Below, piece after piece: positions 42,041-50,156 of a stretch of 64,000 bases of DNA (position 1 is its first letter; each line of letters begins with the position of its first letter). The notes under the pieces were generated by a model. It was not told where the DNA came from. It made no database searches and was given only the letters and a program-made list of their open reading frames with translations. The position numbers and the translations under genes are program-made. Source of the DNA: Amycolatopsis rubida (GTDB taxonomy: Bacteria; Actinomycetota; Actinomycetes; Mycobacteriales; Pseudonocardiaceae); assembly GCF_900115345.1 (NCBI RefSeq), contig NZ_FOWC01000004.1:434001-498000 (forward strand), written 5' to 3'.

Positions 42041-42726
42041 GGGCGTTCGAGGACGCGATAGTCCAGATCGGACAGCGGCGAATCCGGGTTGAGGACGACG
42101 CCGACCGTGCGCAGCGTGTCGTCGAGGATCGACCAGACCCAGCGGGCGAGCAGCTGGCGCAGATCGTCGCGGTCGATGCCGCGCGGGGTGTCCAGCCAGT
42201 GCGCCGTACTGGACTCGACCAACCCCACCAGCCCGTACGCGATCGTCTCGCCGACGCGCTGGTCCGCGCCGAAGAGGCCGAGGTAGTACTCGAACAGCAC
42301 AGTCAACTGGCGGGCGATCGCGGTTTTCACGTCCGCGACGACGTCGCGCGGCCCGGTCACCGACTGCCGCATCAGGTACTGATACAGCGCGCGATGCTCG
42401 GAAAGCCATTCGATGTGCGCGCCGATCGTCGCGTGCACCATTTCGCGCGGAGTACCGGAAACTCCCCACAGCGGAGAGAATTGCGCGCCAATCATTTCCG
42501 CCGCGCGCAACGCGATAGCACGCTGCAGATCCGCGGTGTCGGCGAAATGCTTGTAAATGCGCGTGCGAGCGACGCCGGCCTCGTCGGCGATCTGCTCGGT
42601 GGACACCTCCGGCCCGAACCGGGCGATCGCGCGCATTCCGGCTTCCACGAATTCCCGGCGCCGGCGTTCGCGCTGCCCTGCCCACCGGGTGGCCCGCCCG
42701 TCGGGCGGAGTACCTGAGGACGTCAT
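42037..42726 (-). CDS. TetR family regulator
   Basis: A 229-residue protein with HTH RREFVEAGMRAIARFGPEVSTEQIADEAGVARTRIYKHFADTADLQRAIA (residues 22-75). The C-terminal domain (TetR_C) has no distinctive ligand feature. ATG 42726 is leaderless behind TACACT (42739-42734, 7 nt). Its stop codon lies in the gene-end hairpin. The 200 nt upstream hold an ATACCAGATACGGT-like stretch that could be its operator, and no gene. Confidence 0.9.
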   Translation of the reverse strand: MTSSGTPPDGRATRWAGQRERRRREFVEAGMRAIARFGPEVSTEQIADEAGVARTRIYKHFADTADLQRAIALRAAEMIGAQFSPLWGVSGTPREMVHATIGAHIEWLSEHRALYQYLMRQSVTGPRDVVADVKTAIARQLTVLFEYYLGLFGADQRVGETIAYGLVGLVESSTAHWLDTPRGIDRDDLRQLLARWVWSILDDTLRTVGVVLNPDSPLSDLDYRVLERP

Positions 42727-42926
42727 CCGCGCGAGTGTATCGCCGGGTCACATACCAGATACGGTGCTGTACCTGTTACTTTTTGTACCGAGGGATAACG
42801 GTCTGTGGTCGGGTTGCCTCGATGTGGCCCAGATCATGGGCCGGGAGTGCGTCATCGGCACGCGGGGAGCGAGTCGCGTCGATGAAGCGAGCGTCGCCCG
42901 CCTGGGCGACGTGCAGGGAGGAACAC

Positions 42927-43163
42927 ATGGACGGCGAACAGCACCGGCCCGAACTGTCCACCGGCCACCGGGTCACCTACCTGGTCGGCCAGCGCACCGG
43001 CAGGCGCCAGCTGTGCCGGCGCGGGGTGGTCACCGGAACCCCGGTCACCGACGACGCCACCGCGGTCACCTGGGTCCCGGTCCAGGTCGACGGCCAGGCG
43101 AGAGACGCGGATCCGCAGTGGATCGCGGCCGACGCGATCATCGACGTGGTGAGCGCGTCGTGA
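42927..43163 (+). CDS. small hypothetical protein
   Basis: The 78-residue product (HRVTYLVGQRTGRRQLCRRGVVTGTPVTDDATAVTWVPVQV) looks like a small SH3-like beta barrel, with paired beta turns and no membrane segment. GGGAGGA lies 5 nt before ATG 42927. Its stop overlaps the start of a second small ORF (GTGA), so the two are co-translated. Unrecognised. Confidence 0.65.
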   Translation: MDGEQHRPELSTGHRVTYLVGQRTGRRQLCRRGVVTGTPVTDDATAVTWVPVQVDGQARDADPQWIAADAIIDVVSAS

Positions 43164-43285
43164 GCGCCGAGCAGGCCGTGGCCACCCCGATTTTCGACGG
43201 CGTGGTCGCCGAGGCCGGGCTCGACTGGTCCGAAGAGGACGTGCCCGAGGGCGCGGCGGACGAGAAGCCCGGCTCGGGCACGTAG
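43160..43285 (+). CDS. 41-residue acidic protein coupled to the preceding ORF
   Basis: GTG 43160 overlaps the TGA of the preceding gene by the tetranucleotide GTGA. The peptide, with IFDGVVAEAGLDWSEEDVPE near its middle, is strongly acidic and has the usual high GC at third positions. A rho-independent-type hairpin follows 20 nt later. Function unknown. Confidence 0.55.
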   Translation: MSAEQAVATPIFDGVVAEAGLDWSEEDVPEGAADEKPGSGT

Positions 43286-43304
43286 CTCGTCCCGGCTGAC
43301 AGCA

Positions 43305-43325
43305 GCACCGGTCCCGCTCCGGTGC
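43305..43325. terminator. hairpin after the two small ORFs
   Basis: Perfect 7-bp arms GCACCGG and CCGGTGC with a 7-nt loop, 20 nt downstream of the stop. The rest of 43286-43519 has no gene. Confidence 0.55.
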
Positions 43326-43519
43326 GGTCTTCGCACGTCCGCACCCGGGTGGGCTCAGACCAGTTCGGGGTCACCGGTTTGTGCGGTCGAGACTGCACTC
43401 GTCCGGGTGAACTGCGCCTGGCCGAATGCCGGTGAACGCTGCCCGCTTCGCCCTCGCCGGAAGACCGGCAGCACCTTGCCGTCAAGCCTTCACCGATTCA
43501 TCCAGGAGCACGCAAAGGA

Positions 43520-44143
43520 TCAACGACGGGCTTCTTCCACATAACGCAGCACCGCGGTAACCTGCCGATCCGCGCTGTCATCCGGCGCTAACTCCAGTTT
43601 CGCGAAAAATGCTGCGAATATGTTTGTGCACCGCGCCGTCCGTTACCATGAGCCGTTCGGCGATGGCACCATTCCCCCATCCTTCCGCCATCAACGCCAG
43701 CACATCCCGTTCGCGCGGGCTGAGCCGTTCCAGCCCGGAATCCGCACGCGTCCGGGTCAGCAACTGCGCCACCACTTCCGGATCGATCGCCGTCCCGCCG
43801 TCGGCCGTCCGATTCGGCGCCGCCATGAACTCGGTGACCCGCCCGACGCGTTCCTTCAGCAGATACCCGAGCCGCGCGCTGCCCAGCAGATCAGTCGCGA
43901 ATGCCTGCTCGACATACGCCGACAGCACCAGCACCGGCAAGCCCCGGACGTCGTCGACGATGCCCTCATCGGTGTGCGTCGGCGGCATCCGGACGTCCAC
44001 GATCGCTTGTGTTTGTCCACTGCAGCAAGGAAATCGGCCGGGTTGCCGGTGGTCGCGACGACGTCGAGGCCCCTCGGCGCGCACAACAGCAGCGCGAGTC
44101 CTTCGCTCAGCAACGGGTCGTCCTCGGCGATCACAATCCGCAT
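43520..44143 (-). pseudogene. decayed NarL/LuxR-type response regulator
   Basis: The frame starts MRIVIAEDDPLLSEGLALLL at ATG 44143 and loses register near 44010 at AAVDKHK; the receiver continues in another frame with AIVDVRMPPTHTDEGIVDDV and PVLVLSAYVEQAFATDL (about 9 codons missing between), then the LuxR HTH LSPRERDVLALMAEGWGNGAIAERLMVTDGAVHKHIRSIF. An extra T in ATTTTTCG near 43605 shifts it again before AKLELAPDDSADRQVTAVLRY, which reaches the natural stop at 43520. At least two frameshifts and one deletion. Confidence 0.78.
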
Positions 44144-44255
44144 GGCAGGCTCACCGTCAGAGTGGGCGGTCCGCCGGCGGAACTCGCCAGCGCGAAGGCT
44201 CCGTCGAGCGCCTCGATCCGGCGGCGCATCCCGCCGAGTCCCGAGCCGCCGGACC
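44131..44255 (-). pseudogene. 3' remnant of the partner histidine kinase
   Basis: Only the last part of the HATPase domain remains: GSGLGGMRRRIEALDGAFAL then PPTLTVSLP, with a TGA at 44131 overlapping the regulator's start by 13 nt, as in a normal kinase-regulator pair. Homology stops at about 44255, where an unrelated plus-strand tail (AEHLPLIVLAWTKGRLGYPI, stop near 44359) begins, marking a rearrangement junction. Confidence 0.6.
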
Positions 44256-44352
44256 CGAAACTCGCCGAGCACCTGCCGCTGATCGTGCTCGCCTGGACCA
44301 AGGGCCGCCTCGGCTATCCGATCTCGGAACGCCGGCGCGAACTCCAGGTCGT

Positions 44353-45147
44353 TCAGTAGTAAATCTGCCCCGGAACGCCACCGCCGGCCGCGATGGCGTC
44401 TCCGTTGATCGCCGCGCTGCGCGGAGACGCGAGGAACGCCACCACGTCCGCCACCTCGGCCGCCGTCACCAGCCGCCCGATGCTCACCCCGGCCGCGATG
44501 CTGTTTTCCAGCTCTGCCACGGAAATCCCCCGCGCCGCGGCGATCTCGGCGAACTTCTCCGGCGTCCGCTCGGTCACCGTGTAGCCCGGATGCACGACCG
44601 TCACGGCGATTCCCCGCGGCCCCAGCTCGTCGGCGAGATTCTTGGTCATCGCCGCGACCGCGACATTGCGAATCGACCCGAACGTCGAACTGGCCAGCCG
44701 CGCGTTGAGCCCACTGACGTTCACGATCCGGCCCCAGCCGCGCTCCCGCATCCCCGGCGCGAGCGCACGAGCGCACCGCAGGTAGCCGAGCACCTTGGTC
44801 TCGATCTCGAGGCGGAGGTCTTCGTCCCGCAGATCGTCGAGCGGCGTGCGAACCCCGCTGGAGGCCGGAGCCGCACAGTTGACCAGGACGTCCGCCGCCC
44901 CGAACTCCGCCTTGACCCGCTCCGCCATCGCCGCGACCGCAGCGTCGTCGGTGGTGTCCGCCGGAACCGCGATGACCTTCGTGCCGTGCCTGCCGAGGCT
45001 TTCCCTCGCAGCGGCAAGCGCTTCGCCGTCCCGGGCGACAAGCGCGAGGTCAGCCCCCTCCGCCGCGAGCACCTCGGCAACCGCCAGCCCGATCCCGCGG
45101 TTAGCCCCCGTGACGACCGCGCACTTGCCCTTCAACCCGAGATCCAC
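44353..45147 (-). CDS. short-chain dehydrogenase/reductase without the YxxxK dyad
   Basis: The 264-residue SDR has VVTGANRGIGLAVAEVLAAEGADLALVAR (cofactor loop and strand) and VLVNCAAPAS, and IVNVSGLNARLASSTFGSIRNVAVAAMTKNLADELGPRGI. At the usual Tyr and Lys positions it appears to have Gly and Asn (GSIRN). GTG 45147 follows GGGGG by 6 nt. It may be a divergent SDR with other catalytic residues or a binding protein. It lies 16 nt downstream of the LysR-like gene. Confidence 0.85.
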   Translation of the reverse strand: MDLGLKGKCAVVTGANRGIGLAVAEVLAAEGADLALVARDGEALAAARESLGRHGTKVIAVPADTTDDAAVAAMAERVKAEFGAADVLVNCAAPASSGVRTPLDDLRDEDLRLEIETKVLGYLRCARALAPGMRERGWGRIVNVSGLNARLASSTFGSIRNVAVAAMTKNLADELGPRGIAVTVVHPGYTVTERTPEKFAEIAAARGISVAELENSIAAGVSIGRLVTAAEVADVVAFLASPRSAAINGDAIAAGGGVPGQIYY

Positions 45148-45163
45148 GACTGCCCCCTGAGCG

Positions 45164-45892
45164 TCAACGCCGACGGCGAGGCTTACCGCGCCCGCCAGAC
45201 TTGGGCACGCTCCGGCGACGGTCCGGTTCGCGCTGCTTTTTCTTGGCCGGTGCCGCCTTGCCCGTCTTCGCCCGCGTTTCCTGCTGTCCGCGAGTGCTGT
45301 TCACCGTGCGCCCGCGAACGATGCCGATGAACTGCTCCACGAGATCGCTGGTCTCGCCCTCCGGCCAGGACAACGCGACGCGCGACTGCGGTGCGTCCTC
45401 GACCGGCCGGTAGGTGAGATCACGCCGATGGTGCAACCGGGCAAGCGACTGCGGCACCATCAGCACGCCGACGCCCGCCGCCACCAGCTCGATCGCGTCG
45501 CCAGTCGTCTCCGGCCGCTCCAGCGCGGGCTTGCCCGGCAGTTCGTCCCACCCGAGCGAGTCGTCGAGCGGATGCAGCACGAGCTCGTCCGCGAGGTCCG
45601 CAATGGACACCTCGTCGGCCGCCGCGACCAGGTGATCCCTGGGCACGACGACCACTGTGGTCTCGGTGTAGAGCGGAATCGCGTGCAGCCCGTCGCGGTC
45701 CTCGGACAGCCGCAGCAGCGCCGCGTCCACCCCGCCCTCGCGAACGACGCCTGCGGCCTCGGCGGCAGCGACCGCGACCAGGTCAAGCGGCACTTCGGGA
45801 TTGCGTTCGCCCCAGATCCGGACCCACTTCGCGGGGGTCGCACCCGGAACGTAGGCGAGCCGGAACGCCGAGGCCTGGTCGGCTCCTGTCAC
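45164..45892 (-). CDS. LysR-type substrate-binding domain protein without HTH
   Basis: The 242-residue product begins directly with the effector domain of LysR regulators (FRLAYVPGATPAKWVRIWGERNPEVPLDLV ... VDAALLRLSEDRDGLHAIPLYTE) and lacks any N-terminal HTH. A basic Lys/Arg/Pro tail (residues 205-242) could bind nucleic acid or membrane. GTG 45892 is leaderless: TAGCCT (45904-45899) plus 6 nt. It is divergent from the DUF5997 gene, a pairing that recurs in actinobacteria as I recall. Confidence 0.85.
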   Translation of the reverse strand: MTGADQASAFRLAYVPGATPAKWVRIWGERNPEVPLDLVAVAAAEAAGVVREGGVDAALLRLSEDRDGLHAIPLYTETTVVVVPRDHLVAAADEVSIADLADELVLHPLDDSLGWDELPGKPALERPETTGDAIELVAAGVGVLMVPQSLARLHHRRDLTYRPVEDAPQSRVALSWPEGETSDLVEQFIGIVRGRTVNSTRGQQETRAKTGKAAPAKKKQREPDRRRSVPKSGGRGKPRRRR

Positions 45893-45936
45893 GTGGCAAG
45901 GCTACCGGCGCGGGGTCGCCGGTTACGCTGGTGGGC

Positions 45937-46311
45937 ATGACGGCGCAGAAGACCCCCCAGACCATGAAGCCGGCGACGGCAGCGAAGAAGCTGGGCGTCT
46001 ACCTCGAAGCGACCCCCGCAGAGTTCCGCGCGGGCGCCGTCTCGCGCGAGGAGCTGAACGCCCTGCAGACCGACCCGCCGGAATGGCTCCGCGACCTGCG
46101 CCGCAACGGCCCGCACCCGCGCCCGGTGGTAGCGGCGAAACTCGGAGTCTCCATCGGCGGCCTGGCCAGGGGCGGTGTCACCGAAGCCCTGACGACGGAC
46201 CAGATCGAGACCCTGAAGTCCGACAACCCCACCTGGCTGCAACGCGAACGCGAAACCCAAGCCGAAGTCCGCCGCGAAGCCGCCCGGCTGAACGCGGAGA
46301 AGAACGACTAG
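45937..46311 (+). CDS. DUF5997 family protein
   Basis: A 124-residue basic protein (TMKPATAAKKLGVYLEATPAEFRAG ... PPEWLRDLRRNGPHPRPVVAAKLGVSIGGLARGGVTEALTTDQI) matching the DUF5997 pattern from memory; the repeated AAKKLGV/AAKLGVS elements look like two small HTH-like units. ATG 45937 is leaderless behind TACGCT (45924-45929, 7 nt). Since the divergent partner has a LysR sensor domain without HTH, this protein might supply DNA binding in trans. Confidence 0.8.
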   Translation: MTAQKTPQTMKPATAAKKLGVYLEATPAEFRAGAVSREELNALQTDPPEWLRDLRRNGPHPRPVVAAKLGVSIGGLARGGVTEALTTDQIETLKSDNPTWLQRERETQAEVRREAARLNAEKND

Positions 46312-46350
46312 TCCGTCCACTTCGGACCTTCCGGCGCGCCGCACGAGTCG

Positions 46351-46368
46351 GTGAGGGTTCCCCTCACG
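46351..46368. repeat. short derivative of the gene-end hairpin family
   Basis: GTGAGGG and CCCTCAC pair around TTCC; the right side TTCCCCTCACGAC equals the end of copy 5. It looks like an internally deleted copy, 40 nt after the DUF5997 stop. Confidence 0.55.
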
Positions 46369-46636
46369 ACCACCCCACCGCCCCGACGCACCCAGTGCGG
46401 CATCGGGGCGCTATCCCGGCACCCGCGAACCCCACCGCGACCAGGTACCCCACACCCGCTACAAACCCGCCGCGCGCGACGAACTCACCAAGCGCCCAAC
46501 CCGCGGCCAGCGCACCCCACGAACGAGGCATCCACACCATCCCGCACCCCGATACGAAGCCCACCTGCACAATCAAGCTTCGGGGCACCCCGCCGCAACC
46601 CCAAAGCAATGTCGCCCCCAGGCGACGAGCCGTCAC
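46364..46636 (-). CDS. possible small hydrophobic protein downstream of a response regulator
   Basis: GTG 46636 overlaps the stop of the response regulator (GTGA), the frame is 90 codons long and hydrophobic in the second half (GGFVAGVGYLVAVGFAGAGIA), and its TGA falls inside the short gene-end hairpin. Against it: Cys- and Trp-rich composition and modest third-position GC. Could be spurious. Confidence 0.3.
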   Translation of the reverse strand: MTARRLGATLLWGCGGVPRSLIVQVGFVSGCGMVWMPRSWGALAAGWALGEFVARGGFVAGVGYLVAVGFAGAGIAPRCRTGCVGAVGWS

Positions 46637-47241
46637 AACCACCCCCGCTCCTCAGCAACCCGAACCGCCCCCATCCGATTCCGGGCCCCGGTCTTGGCAA
46701 TAGCCCCAGACAAATAATTCCGGACCGTCCCCTCAGACAAATACAAACTCCCGGCAATCTCCGCCACCGACCCCCCGCCCCGAGCCGCGATCAACACATC
46801 CCTCTCCCGGGCAGTCAACGGCGATTCCCCCGCGGCCAAGGTAGCCACCGCCAATGCCGGATCCACCACCCGCTCCCCTCGCATCACCCGCCGAATGGCA
46901 TCCCCCAATGCCTCGGCAGGCGCATCCTTGACCACAAAACCGACCGCCCCAGCCTCCATAGCCCGCCGCAAATACCCGGCCCGCCCGAACGTCGTCAGAA
47001 CAACCACCCGGCACGCAGGCGCCTGTTCAGCCAAAACCGCGGCCGCGGCCAACCCGTCCAACCCCGGCATCTCGATATCCAGCAACGCAACATCCGGTCG
47101 GTGCTCAAGCGCGGCCCCTGCCACCTCATCCCCCCGCCCCACCTGCGCAACCACCACAAAATCGTCCTCAAGATCAAGCAAGGTCCCCAACGCCTGCCGC
47201 ACCAAGGCCTGATCGTCGGCGAGCAACAACCGGATAGTCAC
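46633..47241 (-). CDS. NarL/DesR-type response regulator
   Basis: The 202-residue regulator has a receiver (RLLLADDQALVRQALG, acceptor Asp in VALLDIEMPGLDG, Thr in VVVLTTF, Lys in FVVKDAPAE) and a LuxR HTH (LTARERDVLIAARGGGSVAEIAGSLYLSEGTVRNYLSGAIAKTGARNRM). GTG 47241 overlaps the kinase stop (GTGA). Resembles DesR of membrane-lipid sensing systems; the target is probably the co-transcribed membrane gene or an unlinked operon. Confidence 0.92.
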   Translation of the reverse strand: MTIRLLLADDQALVRQALGTLLDLEDDFVVVAQVGRGDEVAGAALEHRPDVALLDIEMPGLDGLAAAAVLAEQAPACRVVVLTTFGRAGYLRRAMEAGAVGFVVKDAPAEALGDAIRRVMRGERVVDPALAVATLAAGESPLTARERDVLIAARGGGSVAEIAGSLYLSEGTVRNYLSGAIAKTGARNRMGAVRVAEERGWL

Positions 47242-48302
47242 GCCACAGTCACCCGCAACCGCCACCCCCGAGGCCGAATCGGCCCCGCCTCCATCCGCCC
47301 GCCGGCCGCCACGACCCGATCCCGCAATCCGGACAACCCATTCCCCGAATCCGCGGAAGCGCCGGCACCGTCGTCACGGATCTCCACGGAAGAACCCGAA
47401 ACAGTCACCGCACAAGCGGTAGCCCGAGAATGCCGGACCACGTTAGTCAACCCCTCCCGAACCACCCACCCGAACAACTCCTGATGCGGCCCGTCGACAG
47501 CGGCGGGAAGATCCGCACTAATCCCCGCGGCCCGCAACAATTCCCGTCCCCGCGCGAGCTCCCCGGCCAGCGTCACATCCCGGTACCCGGAAACCGCCGC
47601 CCGAACATCCGCCAGCGCCTGCCGGGACAACTGCTCAACCTCGCCGATCTCCTCGACCACCCGCTCGTCCCCCTTCTCCGCGAGCCGCCGGGCAAGATTG
47701 CTCTTCACGGTGATCGCGGTAAGCGAATGTCCCAAGAGATCATGCAAATCCCGCGAGATCCGCGACCGTTCCGCATCCGCGGCCAACCGCTGCACTTCCG
47801 CCCGCGCCTGCACTAACGCCCGGTTCGCCCGCAACGCCTCCGCGAACGCGACGACCACCAACACGGTGAACACCAACGCCGCGGCCTGCGCCCACCCCGG
47901 GTCCGCACGCCAAACCGCCCACGGCACCACCACAGTCGCTGCCGCCGCGACCGGCACGATGACCGCACCCCAGCGCGGCAACCGCGGAACCGCGAGCGAA
48001 ACCACCACGGCAAGCAGGTAAAAGGCATTCGCCCGGGCGATCGGCAGCACGACGGCGAACAGCACCGTCAACACCCCGGTCAGGATCCAGAAAAGCCGGC
48101 TCCGGAACCGGTAAGCGGCGACGGCCGCCCCGATGTAGCACACGCAGAACGCCAGCAGCGCCACCACCGCCGCCGGCCGCTCTCCCGTCTGGGCGAGGAC
48201 GATCAGCGGGTACACCAGGAGGCCGGCGTCCAGCACGAGCCGACGCCAGCCCAGTACCCAGCGTTGCGCGTCGGAATCGGGGCCGCGGTCCACGTCCGGC
48301 AC
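47238..48302 (-). CDS. DesK-like sensor histidine kinase
   Basis: A 354-residue kinase with six N-terminal membrane helices (residues 15-150), a HisKA_3 site ERSRISRDLHDLLGHSLTAITVK and a HATPase ending DNGNGLSGL-like (SADSGNGLSGLRDRVVAAGGRM). GTG 48302 is one base after the stop of the upstream membrane gene. The sensor is the membrane itself or a bound ligand, as in DesK. Confidence 0.9.
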   Translation of the reverse strand: MPDVDRGPDSDAQRWVLGWRRLVLDAGLLVYPLIVLAQTGERPAAVVALLAFCVCYIGAAVAAYRFRSRLFWILTGVLTVLFAVVLPIARANAFYLLAVVVSLAVPRLPRWGAVIVPVAAAATVVVPWAVWRADPGWAQAAALVFTVLVVVAFAEALRANRALVQARAEVQRLAADAERSRISRDLHDLLGHSLTAITVKSNLARRLAEKGDERVVEEIGEVEQLSRQALADVRAAVSGYRDVTLAGELARGRELLRAAGISADLPAAVDGPHQELFGWVVREGLTNVVRHSRATACAVTVSGSSVEIRDDGAGASADSGNGLSGLRDRVVAAGGRMEAGPIRPRGWRLRVTVA

Positions 48303-48303
48303 G

Positions 48304-48711
48304 CTACTCGGAGACCAGCGAACGCACGTGCCCTCCGTTGACCAGGACGACCACCGCCAGCAGCAGCACCCCGCAGACGCCCTGCTCAAGCCGGACCCAC
48401 AGCGGCAGGAAGCCCGGAATCGACACGATGACGACGATCGCGACCGTCATCACCGCTGACACGATCCGGAGCCGCAGCAGCCCTCGTTTCGACCCGCGAG
48501 CCGCGCTTCTCGCGAACAGGAACGTCAGCAGCGCGCTCGCCGCCACAATCGTGGCCCGGACCCAGACGACGTCGGTGACCATCGACGGGTCGTCGCGGAG
48601 GAGGAAGATCGCGCCGAGGGTGAGCACGCTCAGCGCCAGGTAGGCCCCGGTGAGGACGCGGACCGCCCTGATCCGGGGATGTTCGGAAACCGTTGCGGGG
48701 CGGGAGGTCAT
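48304..48711 (-). CDS. four-helix membrane protein in the DesK/DesR-type operon
   Basis: The 135-residue product has four membrane segments (LTGAYLALSVLTLGAIFLL, VRATIVAASALLTFLFA, IVSAVMTVAIVVIVSIPGFL, GVCGVLLLAVVVLVNGG) and no recognised domain. GGAAAGGA lies upstream of ATG 48711. It is the first gene of the kinase-regulator operon and may be an accessory sensor. Confidence 0.8.
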   Translation of the reverse strand: MTSRPATVSEHPRIRAVRVLTGAYLALSVLTLGAIFLLRDDPSMVTDVVWVRATIVAASALLTFLFARSAARGSKRGLLRLRIVSAVMTVAIVVIVSIPGFLPLWVRLEQGVCGVLLLAVVVLVNGGHVRSLVSE

Positions 48712-48854
48712 GACTGTCCTTTCCAGACCGTGAATCGGCCCGGAGGTCCGGTGCCGCGTGCCCGTCCCATGGTGGTGCGGACGGGCAAGCGAGCCGTAGT
48801 GTCACCGCGCACCGGTGCGCGATGACATTTGTCAGAACCCGGTCATCCGCGACG

Positions 48855-49904
48855 TCAGCGGGCAGCCGTGAGCTTCGGCCCGATCGCCGCGCCGACGATC
48901 ACGAGCACCCCGCCGAGGAGGAGCAGATACGCGCCGAGCCCGATCTTCGACAGATCCTCGTAGAACATCGCGATGATCCCCGCGATGTGGAAGAGCAGCA
49001 TGACCGTCGCCCGCCCCGCGAAGACGGTGCGGTACCACCAGAAGTTCGGCGGAGTGAGTTCCCGGCGGCGGATCCCGCTGAACCAGTACGCGGACCTCTT
49101 CGTGCGCAACGCGCCGAGCGTCCACGGGAGAGTGGACAACAACGTCCCGGCGATCAGGATGAAGGCGAGGAACCGCACGTACATCGCGGCGAAGCTGTCC
49201 ATGCCGGACGTCATCTTGCTGAAGGCGTCGAGGAAGGTGACCGAGGCGGTTTGGGAGCCCAGGGTGAACGTGACCCAGGGGATGAAGAGGGCGACGACCT
49301 CGAGGATGCCGCCGAGCGCCACCGGAATCGCGCCGAGCCCCGCGGTGGTGAGCGGCTGGTTTTGGGGCAGGAAGCCCTGGCCGGGTTGCGGTGCGTAGCC
49401 GGTGCCCGGCTGCTGGGGCGGATAACCCGGCTGCTGTGCTGGATAACCCGGCTGCTGGGGCGGGTAACCCGCCTGTTGTGCTGGATAACCCTGCTGGCCG
49501 GGGTAGGCAGCTTGACCAAGGTAGGGCTGGCCCGGCTGGAACTGACCGGGTTGCGGCTGGCCCGGTTGCCCGGGGTACTGCCCCTGCCCGGGGTGCTGTC
49601 CCGGCTGCGGTTGCCCGGGGTACTGCCCCTGCCCGGAGTGCTGTCCCGGCTGCGGCTGCCCAGCCTGCCCCGGCTGCGGCTGCCCGGCCTGGCCCGGGTA
49701 GGACCCCGGCGCGGGCTGGCCCGGGTACTGCTGCGCGGGCTGCCCGTACTGCGGAGGCTGCCCAGGCTGCTGCGGATAACCCGGCTGAACTCCGGGCTGC
49801 TGCGGATAACCGGCGCCCGGCGGAGGCGGCTGCCATCCCGGCGGGACCGCGCCCGGCTCCTGCGGCGTGCCCGGCTGCTCCTGTGGACCCCCTGAGGTAC
49901 TCAT
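48855..49904 (-). CDS. membrane protein with long Pro/Gln/Gly repeat N-terminus
   Basis: The 349-residue protein has residues 1-190 built of PGQ, PGYPQQ and YPGQPQPGQH-like repeats (intrinsically disordered), then four membrane segments (ALGGILEVVALFIPWVTF, MYVRFLAFILIAGTLL, RATVMLLFHIAGIIAMF, LGAYLLLLGGVLVIVG). It resembles DUF4282/DUF4190-type actinobacterial membrane proteins whose Pro-rich tails may condense or recruit partners. ATG 49904 follows TACCAT (49918-49913) by 8 nt. The 250 nt upstream contain an 18-bp direct repeat (CCGCACAACGGG at 49971 and 50003) and no gene. Confidence 0.75.
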   Translation of the reverse strand: MSTSGGPQEQPGTPQEPGAVPPGWQPPPPGAGYPQQPGVQPGYPQQPGQPPQYGQPAQQYPGQPAPGSYPGQAGQPQPGQAGQPQPGQHSGQGQYPGQPQPGQHPGQGQYPGQPGQPQPGQFQPGQPYLGQAAYPGQQGYPAQQAGYPPQQPGYPAQQPGYPPQQPGTGYAPQPGQGFLPQNQPLTTAGLGAIPVALGGILEVVALFIPWVTFTLGSQTASVTFLDAFSKMTSGMDSFAAMYVRFLAFILIAGTLLSTLPWTLGALRTKRSAYWFSGIRRRELTPPNFWWYRTVFAGRATVMLLFHIAGIIAMFYEDLSKIGLGAYLLLLGGVLVIVGAAIGPKLTAAR

Positions 49905-50156
49905 GGCCGCCGATGGTAACTGCCGCGCCGACGCGGCGATCGGCGAAAGTCCGGCTCGGCCATGACGAGTCCGCACAACGGGACCGATCGGCTCCCCGAA
50001 CGCCGCACAACGGGCCCGATGAGCAGGCCCATCGCCGAAACCACGCCCGGAGAGCCACCCACCGGAACCACTGAGCCAGCCGCCTGGCCGAGTGCTTCCC
50101 AGCCCGGCCAGCGCCGCGCATCCAGGCGCGGCGCGGACCGGTCTCACCCGGCAAAG

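Noticed and set aside
44246..44359. Plus-strand tail AEHLPLIVLAWTKGRLGYPI
   Set aside because: It may be the end of a truncated gene, but upstream the frame is antisense to the kinase remnant and I cannot identify it.
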